Below, piece by piece: positions 1 through 12,110 of a stretch of 64,000 nucleotides of DNA. How positions within the stretch are numbered: the first letter of the stretch is position 1; each line of letters begins with the position of its first letter. The translations under genes and the position numbers were made by a program. The DNA lies in assembly GCA_029582265.1 (NCBI GenBank), contig JAQQFT010000023.1, positions 1,699,071 through 1,763,070 on the forward strand. Direction: 5' to 3'. A model generated the notes under the pieces. The model saw only the letters and a program-made list of their open reading frames with translations. It did no database searches and was not told the DNA's origin. The stretch is from Zoroaster sp. YZ-2022. Taxonomy: Eukaryota; Echinodermata; Asteroidea; Forcipulatida; Zoroasteridae.

Positions 1-2300
1 TATATCTAAATTAAAGCTTAGGTTCTCCCCTCTCGGAAAAACACAAAATCTTTGAATTTGGATAATGTCTTCATACCTTAAACGGCCTCCATAGACACTT
101 AGCCCCCTCTAAAATACGGTCAACTTGCATGCGGTTTCACAGCAAACAATACAGCACTGTACACTGTTACGAAAGAAACATTTCTAAGGTTGGGAATAAC
201 TTTTTAAGTTTTTAAGGGAGGCAGATAAAATTGATATCTAACTTAAAGCTTAGGTTCTCCACTCTTGGGAAAACACAAAATCCTTGAATTTGGATAATGT
301 CTTCATACCTTAAACGGCCTCCATAGACACTTAGCCCCCTTGTAAAATACGGTGAACTTGCATGCGGTTTCACAGCAAACAATACAGCACTGTACACTGT
401 TACGAAAGAAACATTTATAAGGTTGGGAATAACTTTTCAACTTTTCAGGGGAGGCCGATAAATTTATATCTAAATTAAAGCTAAGATTCTCCCCTTTCGT
501 AAAAACACCATACTTTAAAATTTGGATAATGTCTTCATACCTTAAACGGCCTCCATAGAGACTTAACCCCCTCTAAAATAAGATCAACTTGCATGCGGTT
601 TCACAGCAAACAATACAGCACTGTACACTGTTACGAAAGAATCATTTCTAAGGTTGGGAATAACTTTTCAACTTTTCAAGGGAGGCCGATAAATTGATAT
701 CTAAATTAATGCTAAGATTCTCCCCTTTCGTAAAAACACCATACCTTTGAATTTGGATAATGTCTTCATACCTTAAACGGCCTCCATGGACACTTAGCCC
801 CGTGTAAAATACGGTCAACCTGCATGCGGTTTCACAGCGAACAATTCAGCATTGTACACAGTTACGAAAGAATCATTTTTAGGGTTGGGAAACACTTTTC
901 AAGTTTTCAAGGGAGGCCGATAAATTTATATCTAAATCAAAGCTTAGGTTCTCCCCTTTCGGAAAAACACAAAATCTTTGAATTTGGATAATGTCTTCAT
1001 ACCTTAAACGGCCTCCATAGACACTTAGCCCCCTCTAAAATACGATCAACTTGCATGCGGTTTCACAGCAAACAATACAGCACTGTACACTGTTACGAAA
1101 GAAACATTTCTAAGGTTGGGAATAACATTTCAACTTTTCAACTTTTCAGGGGAGGCCGATAAATTTATCTCTAAATTAAAGCTTAGGTTCTCCCCTTTCG
1201 TAAAAACACCATACTTTTGAATTTGGATAATGTCTTCATACCTTAAACGGCCTCCATAGACACTTAGCCCCCTCTAAAATAAGATCAACTTGCATGCGGT
1301 TTCACAGCAAACAATACAGCACTGTACACTGTTACGAAAGAAACATTTCTAAGGTTGGGAATAACTTTTCAACTTTTCAAGGGAGGCCGATAAATTTATA
1401 TCTAAATTAAAGCTTAGGTTCTCCCCTTTCGTAAAAACACCATACTTTTGAATTTGGATAATGTCTTCATACCTTAAACGGCCTCCATGGACACTTAGCC
1501 CCCTGTAAAATACGGTCAACTTGCATGCGGTTTCACAGCAAACAATACAGCACTGTACACTGTTACGAAAGAAACATTTCTAGGGTTGGGAATAACTTTT
1601 AAAGTTTTCAAGGGAGGCCGATAATTTTATATCTAAATTAAAGCTTAGGTTCTCCCCTTTCGGAAAAACACAAAATCTTTGAATTTGGATAATGTCTTCA
1701 TACCTTAAACGGCCTCCATGGACACTTAGCCCCCTGTAAAATACGGTCAACTTGCATGCGGTTTCACAGAAAACAATACAGCACTGTACACTGTTACGAA
1801 AGAAACATTTCTAAGGTTGGGAATAACTTTTCAAGTTTTCAAGGGAGGCAGATAAAATTGATATCTAAATTAAAGCTTAGGTTCTCCCCTCTCGGAAAAA
1901 CACAAAATCTTTGAATTTGGATAATGTCTTCATACCTTAAACGGCCTCCATGGACACATAGCCCCCTGTAAAATACCGTCAACTTGCATGCGGTTTCACA
2001 GCAAAGAATACAGCACTGTACACTGTTACGAAAGAAACATTTCTAAGGTTGGGAATAACTTTTTAAGTTTTCAAGCGAGGCAGATAAAACTGATATCTAA
2101 CTTAAAGCTTAGGTTCTCCACTCTCGGGAAAACACAAAATCCTTGAATTTGGATAATGTCTTCATACCTTAAACGGCCTCCATGGACACTTAGCCCCCTG
2201 TAAAATACGGTCAACTTGCATGCGGTTTCACAGCAAACAATACAGCACTGTACACTGTTACGAAAGAAACATTTCTAAGGTTGGGAATAACTTTTCAAGT
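1..2300 (+). repeat. Higher-order repeat block A (about 10 monomers)
   Basis: This block matches 2554-4865 landmark for landmark: anchor 77 to 2630, 309 to 2863, 541 to 3103; the variant ACAATTCAGCATTG at 841 to 3403; AATAACATTTCAAC at 1121 to 3683; TGGACACAT at 1951 to 4513; TCAAGCGAGG at 2071 to 4633. The offset is 2553-2554 at first and 2562 after an 8-bp CTTTTCAA insertion in block B near 3000. That equals 11 monomers. Similarity ends near 2300, where A continues GGAGGCCGATAAATT and B has GGAGGCAGATAAAATTG. The block may extend beyond the window start. Confidence 0.85.
1580..1640 (+). repeat. R-like tract inside L array
   Basis: TAGGGTTGGGAATAAC, TTTTAAAGTTTTCAAGGG and GGCCGATAATTTTATATC are the forms normal in subfamily R after 29.8 kb. 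Here they sit in a monomer whose other half is L-type (CACTGTACACTG, CGAAAGAAAC). This is a probable conversion or exchange tract. Confidence 0.7.
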
Positions 2301-2553
2301 TTTCAAGGGAGGCCGATAAATTTATATCTAAATTAAAGCTTAGGTTCTCCCCTCTCGTAAAAACACAAAATCTTTGAATTTGGATAATGTCTTCATACCT
2401 TAAACGGCCTCCATGGACACTTAGCCCCTGTAAAATACTGTCAACTTGCATGCGGTTTCACAGCAAACAATACAGCACTGTACACTGTTACGAAAGAAAC
2501 ATTTCTAAGGTTGGGAATAACTTTTCAAGTTTTTACGGGAGGCAGATAAAATT

Positions 2554-4865
2554 CATATCTAAATTAAAGCTTAGGTTCTCCCCTCTCGGAAAAACACAAA
2601 ATCTTTGAATTTGGATAATGTCTTCATACCTTAAACGGCCTCCATAGACACTTAGCCCCCTTGTAAAATACGGTGAACTTGCATGCGGTTTCACAGCAAA
2701 CAATACAGCACTGTACACTCTTACGAAAGAAACATTTCTAAGATTGGGAATAACTTTTTAAGTTTTCAAGGGAGGCAGATAAAATTGATATCTTACTTAA
2801 AGCTTAGGTTCTCCACTCTTGGGAAAACACAAAATCCTTGAATTTGGATAATGTCTTCATACCTTAAACGGCCTCCATAGACACTTAGCCCCCTTGTAAA
2901 ATACGGTGAACTTGCATGCGGTTTCACAGCAAACAATACAGCACTGTACACTGTTACGAAAGAAACATTTCTAAGGTTGGGAATAACTTTTCAACTTTTC
3001 AACTTTTCAGGGGAGGCCGATAAATTTATATCTAAATTAAAGCTAAGATTCTCCCCTTTCGTAAAAACACCATACTTTAAAATTTGGATAATGTCTTCAT
3101 ACCTTAAACGGCCTCCATAGAGACTTAACCCCCTCTAAAATAAGATCAACTTGCATGCGGTTTCACAGCAAACAATACAGCACTGTACACTGTTACGAAA
3201 GAATCATTTCTAAGGTTGGGAATAACTTTTCAACTTTTCAAGGGAGGCCGATAAATTGATATCTAAATTAATGCTAAGATTCTCCCCTTTCGTAAAAACA
3301 CCATACCTTTGAATTTGGATAATGTCTTCATACCTTAAACGGCCTCCATGGACACTTAGCCCCGTGTAAAATACGGTCAACCTGCATGCGGTTTCACAGC
3401 GAACAATTCAGCATTGTACACAGTTACGAAAGAATCATTTTTAGGGTTGGGAAACACTTTTCAAGTTTTCAAGGGAGGCCGATAAATTTATATCTAAATC
3501 AAAGCTTAGGTTCTCCCCTTTCGGAAAAACACAAAATCTTTGAATTTGGATAATGTCTTCATACCTTAAACGGCCTCCATAGACACTTAGCCCCCTCTAA
3601 AATACGATCAACTTGCATGCGGTTTCACAGCAAACAATACAGCACTGTACACTGTTACGAAAGAAACATTTCTAAGGTTGGGAATAACATTTCAACTTTT
3701 CAACTTTTCAGGGGAGGCCGATAAATTTATCTCTAAATTAAAGCTTAGGTTCTCCCCTTTCGTAAAAACACCATACTTTTGAATTTGGATAATGTCTTCA
3801 TACCTTAAACGGCCTCCATAGAGACTTAGCCCCCTCTAAAATAAGATCAACTTGCATGCGGTTTCACAGCAAACAATACAGCACTGTACACTGTTACGAA
3901 AGAATCATTTCTAAGGTTGGGAATAACTTTTCAACTTTTCAAGGGAGGCCGATAAATTTATATCTAAATTAATGCTAAGATTCTCCCCTTTCAGAAAAAC
4001 ACCATACTTTTGAATTTGGATAATGTCTTCATACCTTAAACGGCCTCCATGGACACTTAGCCCCCTGTAAAATACGGTCAACTTGCATGCGGTTTCACAG
4101 AAAACAATACAGCACTGTACACTGTTACGAAAGAAACATTTCTATGGTTGGGAATAACTTTTAAAGTTTTCAAGGGAGGCCGATAAATTTATATCTAAAT
4201 TAAAGCTTAGGTTCTCCCCTCTCGGAAAAACACAAAATCTTTGAATTTGGATAATGTCTTCATACCTTAAACGGCCTCCATGGACACTTAGCCCCCTGTA
4301 AAATACGATCAACTTGCATGCGGTTTCACAGAAAACAATACAGCACTGTACACTGTTACGAAAGAAACATTTCTAAGGTTGGGAATAACTTTTCAAGTTT
4401 TTAAGGGAGGCAGATAAAATTGATATCTAAATTAAAGCTTAGGTTCTCCCCTCTCGGAAAAACACAAAATCTTTGAATTTGGATAATGTCTTCATACCTT
4501 AAACGGCCTCCATGGACACATTACCCCCTGTAAAATACGGTCAACTTGCATGCGGTTTCACAGCAAACAATACAGCACTGTACACTGTTACGAAAGAAAC
4601 ATTTCTAAGGTTGGGAATAACTTTTTAAGTTTTCAAGCGAGGCAGATAAAATTGATATCTAACTTAAAGCTTAGGTTCTCCACTCTCGGGAAAACACAAA
4701 ATCCTTGAATTTGGATAATGTCTTCATACCTTAAACGGCCTCCATGGACACTTAGCCCCTTGTAAAATACGGTCAACTTGCATGCGGTTTCACAGCAAAC
4801 AATACAGCACTGTACACTGTTACGAAAGAAACATTTCTAAGGTTGGGAATAACTTTTCAAGTTTT
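2554..4865 (+). repeat. Higher-order repeat block B (copy of A)
   Basis: Second copy of block A at an offset of 2553-2562 bp. It carries the same ordered set of monomer variants, including TACTTTAAAATTTGG at 3073, the divergent GCGAACAATTCAGCATTG monomer near 3399, and the CTTTTCAA duplication near 3690. Small differences from A include CCATAGAGAC at 3815-3830, where A has CCATAGACAC, and TCTATGGTTGGG at 4141, where A has TCTAGGGTTGGG. Both of those tracts are R-like. Confidence 0.85.
3983..4190 (+). repeat. R-like tracts inside L array (block B)
   Basis: Two R-type modules lie close together. CTTTCAGAAAAACACCATAC is at ~3988-4007, the standard R form. TCTATGGTTGGGAATAAC followed by TTTTAAAGTTTTCAAGGG is at 4141-4180. 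Between them the monomer is L-type (CACAGAAAACAAT, CACTGTACACTG, CGAAAGAAAC). The alternation argues for short patchwork exchange, not insertion of a whole R monomer. Confidence 0.75.
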
Positions 4866-5330
4866 CAAGGAGGCAGATAAAATTGATATCTAAATTAAAG
4901 CTTAGGTTCTCCCCTCTTGGAAAACACAAAATCTTTGAATTTGGATAATGTCTTCATACCTTAAACGGCCTCCATGGACACTTAGCCCCCCTAAAATACG
5001 GTCAACTTGCATGCGGTTTCACAGCAAACAATACAGCACTGTACACTGTTACGAAAGAAACATTTATAAGGTTGGGAATAACTTTTCAACTTTTCAGGGG
5101 AGGCCGGTAAATTTATATCTAAATTAAAGCTAAGATTCTCCCCTTTCGTAAAAACACCATACTTTAAAATTTGGATAATGTCTTCATACCTTAAACGGCC
5201 TCCATGGACACTTAACCCCCTCTAAAATAAGATCAACTTGCATGCGGTTTCACAGAAAACAATACAGCACTGTACACTGTTACGAAAGAAACATTTCTAA
5301 GGTTGGGAATAACTTTTCAAGTTTTTAAGG

Positions 5331-6900
5331 GAGGTAGATAAAATTCATATCTAAATTAAAGCTTAGGTTCTCCCCTCTCGTAAAAACACAAAATCTTTGA
5401 ATTTGGATAATGTCTTCATACCTTAAACGGCCTCCATGGACACTTAGCCCCTGTAAAATACTGTCAACTTGCATGCGGTTTCACAGAAAACAATACAGCA
5501 CTGTACACTGTTACGAAAGAAACATTTCTAAGGTTGGGAATAACTTTTCAAGTTTTTAAGGGAGGCAGATAAAATTCATATCTAAATTAAAGCTTAGGTT
5601 CTCCCCTCTCGGAAAAACACAAAATCTTTGAATTTGGATAATGTCTTCATACCTTAAACGGCCTCCATGGACATATAGCCCCCTGTAAAATACCGTCAAC
5701 TTGCATGCGGTTTCACAGCAAACAATACAGCACTGTACACTCTTACGAAAGAAACATTTCTAAGATTGGGAATAACTTTTTAAGTTTTCAAGGGAGGCAG
5801 ATAAAATTGATATCTTACTTAAAGCTTAGGTTCTCCACTCTTGGGAAAACACAAAATCCTTGAATTTGGATAATGTCTTCATACCTTAAACGGCCTCCAT
5901 AGACACTTAGCCCCCTTGTAAAATACGGTGAACTTGCATGCGGTTTCACAGCAAACAATACAGCACTGTACACTGTTACGAAAGAAACATTTATAAGGTT
6001 GGGAATAACTTTTCAACTTTTCAGGGGAGGCCGATAAATTTATATCTAAATTAAAGCTAAGATTCTCCCCTTTCGTAAAAACACCATACTTTTGAATTTG
6101 GATAATGTCTTCATACCTTAAACGGCCTCCATAGAGACTTAGCCCCCTCTAAAATAAGATCAACTTGCATGCGGTTTCACAGCAAACAATACAGCACTGT
6201 ACACTGTTACGAAAGAATCATTTCTAAGGTTGGGAATAACTTTTCAACTTTTCAAGGGAGGCCGATAAATTTATATCTAAATTAATGCTAAGATTCTCCC
6301 CTTTCGTAAAAACACCATACTTTTGAATTTGGATAATGTCTTCATACCTTAAACGGCCTCCATGGACACTTAGCCCCCTGTAAAATACGGTGTACCTGCA
6401 TGCGGTTTCACAGCGAACAATTCAGCATTGTACACTGTTACGAAAGAATCATTTTTAGGGTTGGGAAACACTTTTCAAGTTTTCAAGGGAGGCCGATAAA
6501 TTTATATCTAAATCAAAGCTTAGGTTCTCCCCTTTCGGAAAAACACAAAATCTTTGAATTTGGATAATGTCTTCATACCTTAAACGGCCTCCATAGACAC
6601 TTAGCCCCCTCTAAAATACGATCAACTTGCATGCGGTTTCACAGCAAACAATACAGCACTGTACACTGTTACGAAAGAAACATTTCTAAGGTTGGGAATA
6701 ACATTTCAACTTTTCAACTTTTCAGGGGAGGCCGATAAATTTATATCTAAATTAATGCTAAGATTCTCCCCTTTCGTAAAAACACCATACTTTTGAATTT
6801 GGATAATGTCTTCATACCTTAAACGGCCTCCATGGACACTTAGCCCCCTGTAAAATACGGTCAACTTGCATGCGGTTTCACAGAAAACAATACAGCACTG
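5331..6900 (+). repeat. Higher-order repeat block C (partial copy of B, one monomer missing)
   Basis: From 5741 this block follows block B from 2719. The rare CTCTTACG is at 5741 and 2719, the ACAATTCAGCATTG monomer at 6417 and 3403 (offset 3014), and AATAACATTTCAAC at 6697 and 3683 (offset 3014). Just afterwards the match jumps: TTATATCTAAATTAATGC at 6741 aligns with 3958 (offset 2783). The change of 231 bp means that exactly one monomer present in B is absent from C. The upstream part, 5331-6015, is also shared with block D at a constant offset of 4180. Similarity to B fades near 6900. Confidence 0.8.
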
Positions 6901-6952
6901 TACACTGTTACTAAAGAAACATTTCTAAGGTTGGGAATAACTTTTCAAGTTT

Positions 6953-7412
6953 TTAAGGGAGGCAGATAAAATTCATATCTAAATTAAAGCTTAGGTTCTC
7001 CCCTCTCGGAAAAACACAAAATCTTTGAATTTGGATAATGTCTTCATACCTTAAACGGCCTTCATGGACACTTAGCCCCATGGAAAATACGGTCAACTTG
7101 CATGCGGTTTCACAGAAAACAATACAGCACTGTACACTGTTACGAAAGAAACATTTATAAGGTTGGGAATAACTTTTCAAGTTTTTAAGGGAGGGAGATA
7201 AAATTGATATCTAAATTAAGGCTTAGGTTCTCCCCTCTCGGAAAAACACAAAATCTTTGAATTTGGATAATGTCTTCATACCTTAAACTGCCTTCATGGA
7301 CACTTAGCCCCATGGAAAATACGGTCAACTTGCATGCGGTTTCACAGAAAACAATACAGCACTGTACACTGTTACGAAAGAAACATTTATAAGGTTGGGA
7401 ATAACTTTTCAA
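6953..7412 (+). repeat. Adjacent near-identical monomer pair
   Basis: Two neighbouring monomers offset by 232 bp share variants seen nowhere else nearby: CCTTCATGGACACTTAG, GCCCCATGGAAAATACGG and AACATTTATAAGG. The downstream copy differs by AAACTGCC for AAACGGCC, GGGAGGGAGATAAAATTG and AAGGCTTAGG. This looks like a recent single-monomer duplication inside zone L1. Confidence 0.8.
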
Positions 7413-7837
7413 GTTTTTAAGGGAGGGAGATAAAATTGATATCTAAATTAAGGCTTAGGTTCTCCCCTCTCGGGAAAACACAAAATCCTTGAATTTGGAT
7501 AATGTCTTCATACCTTAAACGGCCTCCATGGACACTTAGCCCCCTGTAAAATACGGTCAACTTGCATGCGGTTTCACAGAAAACAATACAGCACTGTACA
7601 CTGTTACGAAAGAAACATTTCTAAGGTTGGGAATAACTTCTCAAGTTTTTAAGGGAGGCAGATAAAATTGATATCTAAATTAAAGCAAAGGTTCTCCCCT
7701 CTCGGAAAAACACAAAATCTTTGAATTTGGATAATGTCTTCATACCTTAAACGGCCCCCATGGACACTTACCCCCCTGTAAAATACGGTCAACTTGCATG
7801 CGGTTTCACAGCAAACAATACAGCACTGTACACTGTT

Positions 7838-8768
7838 ACGAAATAATCATTTCTAGGGTTGGGAATAACTTTTCAAGTTTTCAAGGGAGGCCGATAAATT
7901 TATATCTAAATTAAAGCTTAGGTTCTCCCTCACTCGGAAAAACACAAAATCTTTGAATTTGGATAATGTCTTCATACCTTAAACGGCCTCCATGGACACA
8001 TAGCCCCCTGTAAAATACCGTCAACTTGCATGCGGTTTCACAGCAAACAATACAGCACTGTACACTGTTACGAAAGAAACATTTCTAAGGTTGGGAATAA
8101 CTTTTTAAGTTTTCAAGGGAGGCAGATAAAATTGATATCTAACTTAAAGCTTAGGTTCTCCACTCTCGGGAAAACACAAAATCCTTGAATTTGGATAATG
8201 TCTTCATACCTTAAACGGCCTCCATGGACACTTAGCCCCCTGTAAAATACGGTCAACTTGCATGCGGTTTCACAGCAAACAATACAGCACTGTACACTGT
8301 TACGAAATAATCATTTCTAGGGTTGGGAATAACTTTTCAAGTTTTCAAGGGAGGCCGATAAATTTATATCTAAATTAAAGCTTAGGTTCCCCCCTCTCGG
8401 AAAAACACAAAATCTTTGAATTTGGATAATGTCTTCATACCTTAAACGGCCTCCATGGACACATAGCCCCCTGTAAAATACCGTCAACTTGCATGCGGTT
8501 TCACAGCAAAGAATACAGCACTGTACACTGTTACGAAAGAAACATTTCTAAGGTTGGGAATAACTTTTTAAGTTTTCAAGGGAGGCAGATAAAATTGATA
8601 TCTAACTTAAAGCTTAGGTTCTCCACTCTCGGGAAAACACAAAATCCTTGAATTTGCCTAATGTCTTCATACCTTAAACGGCCTCCATGGACACTTAGCC
8701 CCCTGTAAAATACGGTCAACTTGCATGCGGTTTCACAGAAAACAATACAGCACTGTACACTGTTACGA
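7838..8768 (+). repeat. Tandemly duplicated dimer (464-bp period)
   Basis: A two-monomer unit occurs twice in a row. CGAAATAATCATTTCTAGGG, otherwise unseen, is found with AAATAATC at 7841 and 8305 (464 bp apart). Each is followed by a GGAGGCCGATAAATT monomer, then CACATAGCCCCCTG with TACCGTCAAC, then GATATCTAACTTAAAG and CTCCACTCTCGGG. The second copy has GGTTCCCCCCTCTCGG where the first has GGTTCTCCCTCACTCGG. Confidence 0.8.
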
Positions 8769-9509
8769 AAGAAACATTTCTAAGGTTGGGAATAACTTTT
8801 CAAGTTTTTAAGGGAGGCAGATAACATTCATATCTAAATTAAAGCTTAGGTTCTCCCCTCTCGGAAAAACACAAAAATCTTTGAATTTGGATAATGTCTT
8901 CATACCTCAAACGGCCTCCATGGACACTTAGCCCCCTGTAAAATACGGTCAACTTGCATGCGGTTTCCCAGAAAACAATACAGCACTGTACACTGTTACG
9001 AAAGAAACATTTCTAAGATTGGGAATAACTTTTCAAGTTTTTAAGGGAGGCAGATAAAATTCATATCTAAATTAAAGCTTAGGTTCTCCCCTCTCGGAAA
9101 AACACAAAATCTTTGAATTTGGATAATGTCTTCATACCTTAAACGGCCTCCATTGACACTTAGCCCCCTGTAAAATACGGTCAACTTGCATGCGGTTTCC
9201 CAGAAAACAATACAGCACTGTACACTGTTACGAAAGAAATATTTCTAAGGTTGGGAATAACTTTTCAAGTTTTTAAGGGAGGCAGAAAAAATTGATATCT
9301 AACTTAAAGCTTAGGTTCTCCACTCTCGGAAAAACACAAAATCTTTGAATTTGGATAATGTCTTCATACCTTAAACGGCCTCCATGACACTTAGCCCCCT
9401 GTAAAATACGGTCAACTTGCATGCGGTTTCACAGAAAACAATACAGCACTGTACACTGTTACGAAAGAAACATTTCTAAGGTTGGGAATAACTTTTCAAG
9501 TTTTTAAGG

Positions 9510-10190
9510 GAGGTAGATAAAATTCATATCTAAATTAAAGCTTAGGTTCTCCCCTCTCGGAAAAACACAAAATCTTTGAATTTGGATAATGTCTTCATAC
9601 CTTAAACGGCCTCCATGGACACTTAGCCCCCTGTAAAATACTGTCAACTTGCATGCGGTTTCACAGAAAACAATACAGCACTGTACACTGTTACGAAAGA
9701 AACATTTCTAAGGTTGGGAATAACTTTTCAAGTTTTTAAGGGAGGCAGATAAAATTGATATCTAAATTAAAGCTTAGGTTCTCCCCTCTCGGAAAAACAC
9801 AAAATCTTTGAATTTGGATAATGTCTTCATACCTTAAACGGCCTCCATGGACACATAGCCCCCTGTAAAATACCGTCAACTTGCATGCGGTTTCACAGCA
9901 AACAATACAGCACTGTACACTCTTACGAAAGAAACATTTCTAAGGTTGGGAATAACTTTTTAAGTTTTCAAGGGAGGCAGATAAAATTGATATCTAACTT
10001 AAAGCTTAGGTTCTCCACTCTTGGGAAAACACAAAATCCTTGAATTTGGATAATGTCTTCATACCTTAAACGGCCTCCATAGACACTTAGCCCCCTTGTA
10101 AAATACGGTGAACTTGCATGCGGTTTCACAGCAAACAATACAGCACTGTACACTGTTACGAAAGAAACATTTATAAGGTTGGGAATAACT
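9510..10190 (+). repeat. Higher-order repeat block D (three-monomer copy of 5331-6015)
   Basis: Three rare variants recur in the same order and at the same spacing as in block C: GAGGTAGATAAAATTC at 9510 and 5331, TACTGTCAACTTG near 9639 and 5459, and CTCTTACG at 9921 and 5741. The offset is 4179-4180 bp, or 18 monomers. The variant monomer with CCATAGACACTTAGCC and ACGGTGAACTTG follows in both. D ends at a damaged junction near 10190-10260, where GGGAATAACTTTTCAAGGG has lost about 8-16 bp. Confidence 0.8.
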
Positions 10191-12040
10191 TTTCAAGGGA
10201 GGCCGATAAATTTATATCTAAATAAAGCTAAGATTCTCCCTTTCGTAAAAACACAATCTTTGAATTTGGATAATGTCTTCATACCTTAAACGGCCTCCAC
10301 GGAGACTTAGCCCCCTGTAAAATACGGTCAACTTGTATGCGATTTCACAGCAAACAATACAGCACTGTACACTGTTACGAAAGAAACATTTCTAAGGTTG
10401 GGAATAACTTTTTAAGTTTTCAAGGGAGGCCGATAAATTTATATCTAAATTAAAGCTTCGGTTCTCCCCTCTCGGAAAAATACAAAATCTTTGAATTTGG
10501 ATAATGTCTTCATACCTTAAACGGCCTTCATGGACACTTATCCCCCCGTACAATACGGTCAACTTGAATGCGGTTTCACAGAAAACAATTCAGCACTGTA
10601 CACTGTTACGAAAGAAACATTTCTAAGGTTGGGAATAACTTTTCAAGTTTTTAAGGGAGGCAGATAAAATTGATATCTAAATTAAAGCTTCGGTTCTCCC
10701 CTCTCGGAAAAACACAAAATCTTTGAATTTGGATAATGTCTTCATACCTTAAACGGCCTCCATGGACACTTATCCCCCTGTAAAATACGGTCAACTTGCA
10801 TGCGGTTTCACAGCAAACAATACAGCACTGTACACTGTTACGAAAGAAACATTTCTAAGGTTGGGAATAACTTTTCAAGTTTTTACGGGAGGCAGATAAA
10901 ATTGATATCTAACTTAAAGCTTAGGTTCTCCCCTCTCGGAAAAACACAAAATCTTTGAATTTGGATAATGTCTTCATACCTTAAACGGCCTCCATGGACA
11001 CTTAGCCCCCTGTAAAATACGGTCAACTTGCATGCGGTTTCACAGAAAACAATACAGCACTGTACACTGTTACGAAAGAAACATTTCTAAGGTTGGGAAT
11101 AACTTTTCAAGTTTTTAAGTGAGGCAGATAAAATTTATATCTAAATTAAAGCTAGGTTCTCCCTCTCGGAAAAACACAAAATCTTTGAATTTGGATAATG
11201 TCTTCATACCTTAAACGGCCTCCATGGACACTTAGCCCCCTGTAAAATACGGTCAACTTGCATGCGGTTTCACAGAAAACAATACAGCACTGTACACTGT
11301 TACGAAAGAAACATTTCTAAGGTTGGGAATAACTTTTCAAGTTTTTAAGGGAGGCAGATAAAATTGATATCTAACTTAAAGCTTAGGTTCTCCACTCTCG
11401 GAAAAACACAAAATCTTTGAATTTGGATAATGTCTTCATACCTTAAACGGCCTCCATGGACACTTAGCCCCCTGTAAAATACGGTCAACTTGCATGCGGT
11501 TTCACAGAAAACAATACAGCACTGTACACTGTTACGAAAGAAACATTTCTAAGGTTGGGAATAACTTCTCAAGTTTTTAAGGGAGGCAGATAAAATTGAT
11601 ATCTAAATTAAAGCTTAGGTTCTCCCCTCTCGGAAAACACAAAATCTTTGAATTTGGATAATGTCTTCATACCTTAAACGGCCTCCATGGACACTTAGCC
11701 CCCTGTAAAATACGGTCAACTTGCATGCGGTTTCACAGCAAACAATACAGCACTGTACACTGTTACGAAAGAAACATTTCTAAGGTTGGGAATAACATTT
11801 TAAGTTTTCAAGTGAGGCCGATACATTTATATCTAAATTAAAGCTTAGGTTCTCCCCTCTCGGAAAAACACAAAATCTTTGAATTTGGACAATGTCTTCA
11901 TACCTTAAACGGCCTCCAAGGACACTTATCCCCCTGTAAAATACGGTCAACTTGCATGCGGTTTCACAGCAAACAATACAGCACTGTACACTGTTACGAA
12001 AGAAACATTTCTAAGGTTGGGAATAACTTTTCAAGTTTTC

Positions 12041-12110
12041 AAGAGAGGCAAATAAAATTGATATCTAACTTAACCCTTAGGTCCTCCGACCTATATAAAA
12101 CACAAAATCT
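12041..12110 (+). repeat. Scrambled segment in L2 monomer
   Basis: AACTTAACCCTTAGGTCCTC and CGACCTATATAAAACAC replace the usual AAATTAAAGCTTAGG and CTCCCCTCTCGG. Length is nearly kept, the HindIII site is lost, and the flanks are normal. Confidence 0.7.

Larger units (their letters stand above)
1..10250 (+). repeat. Zone L1: diverse monomers with higher-order structure
   Basis: Neighbouring monomers differ clearly here, while monomers several units apart are nearly identical. Variants confined mostly to this zone include CCATAGACAC or CCATAGAGAC in place of CCATGGACAC, TAAGATCAAC or TACGATCAAC in place of TACGGTCAAC, GCTAAGATTCTCCCC, the doubled or tripled CTTTTCAA before GGGGAGGCC, GGAGGCCGATAAATTTATATC, and TTTCGTAAAAACACCATAC. 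The last module resembles subfamily R. This pattern is typical of higher-order repeats that spread by unequal exchange of multi-monomer blocks. The boundary near 10.25 kb is approximate; beyond it the monomers become much more uniform. Confidence 0.85.
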
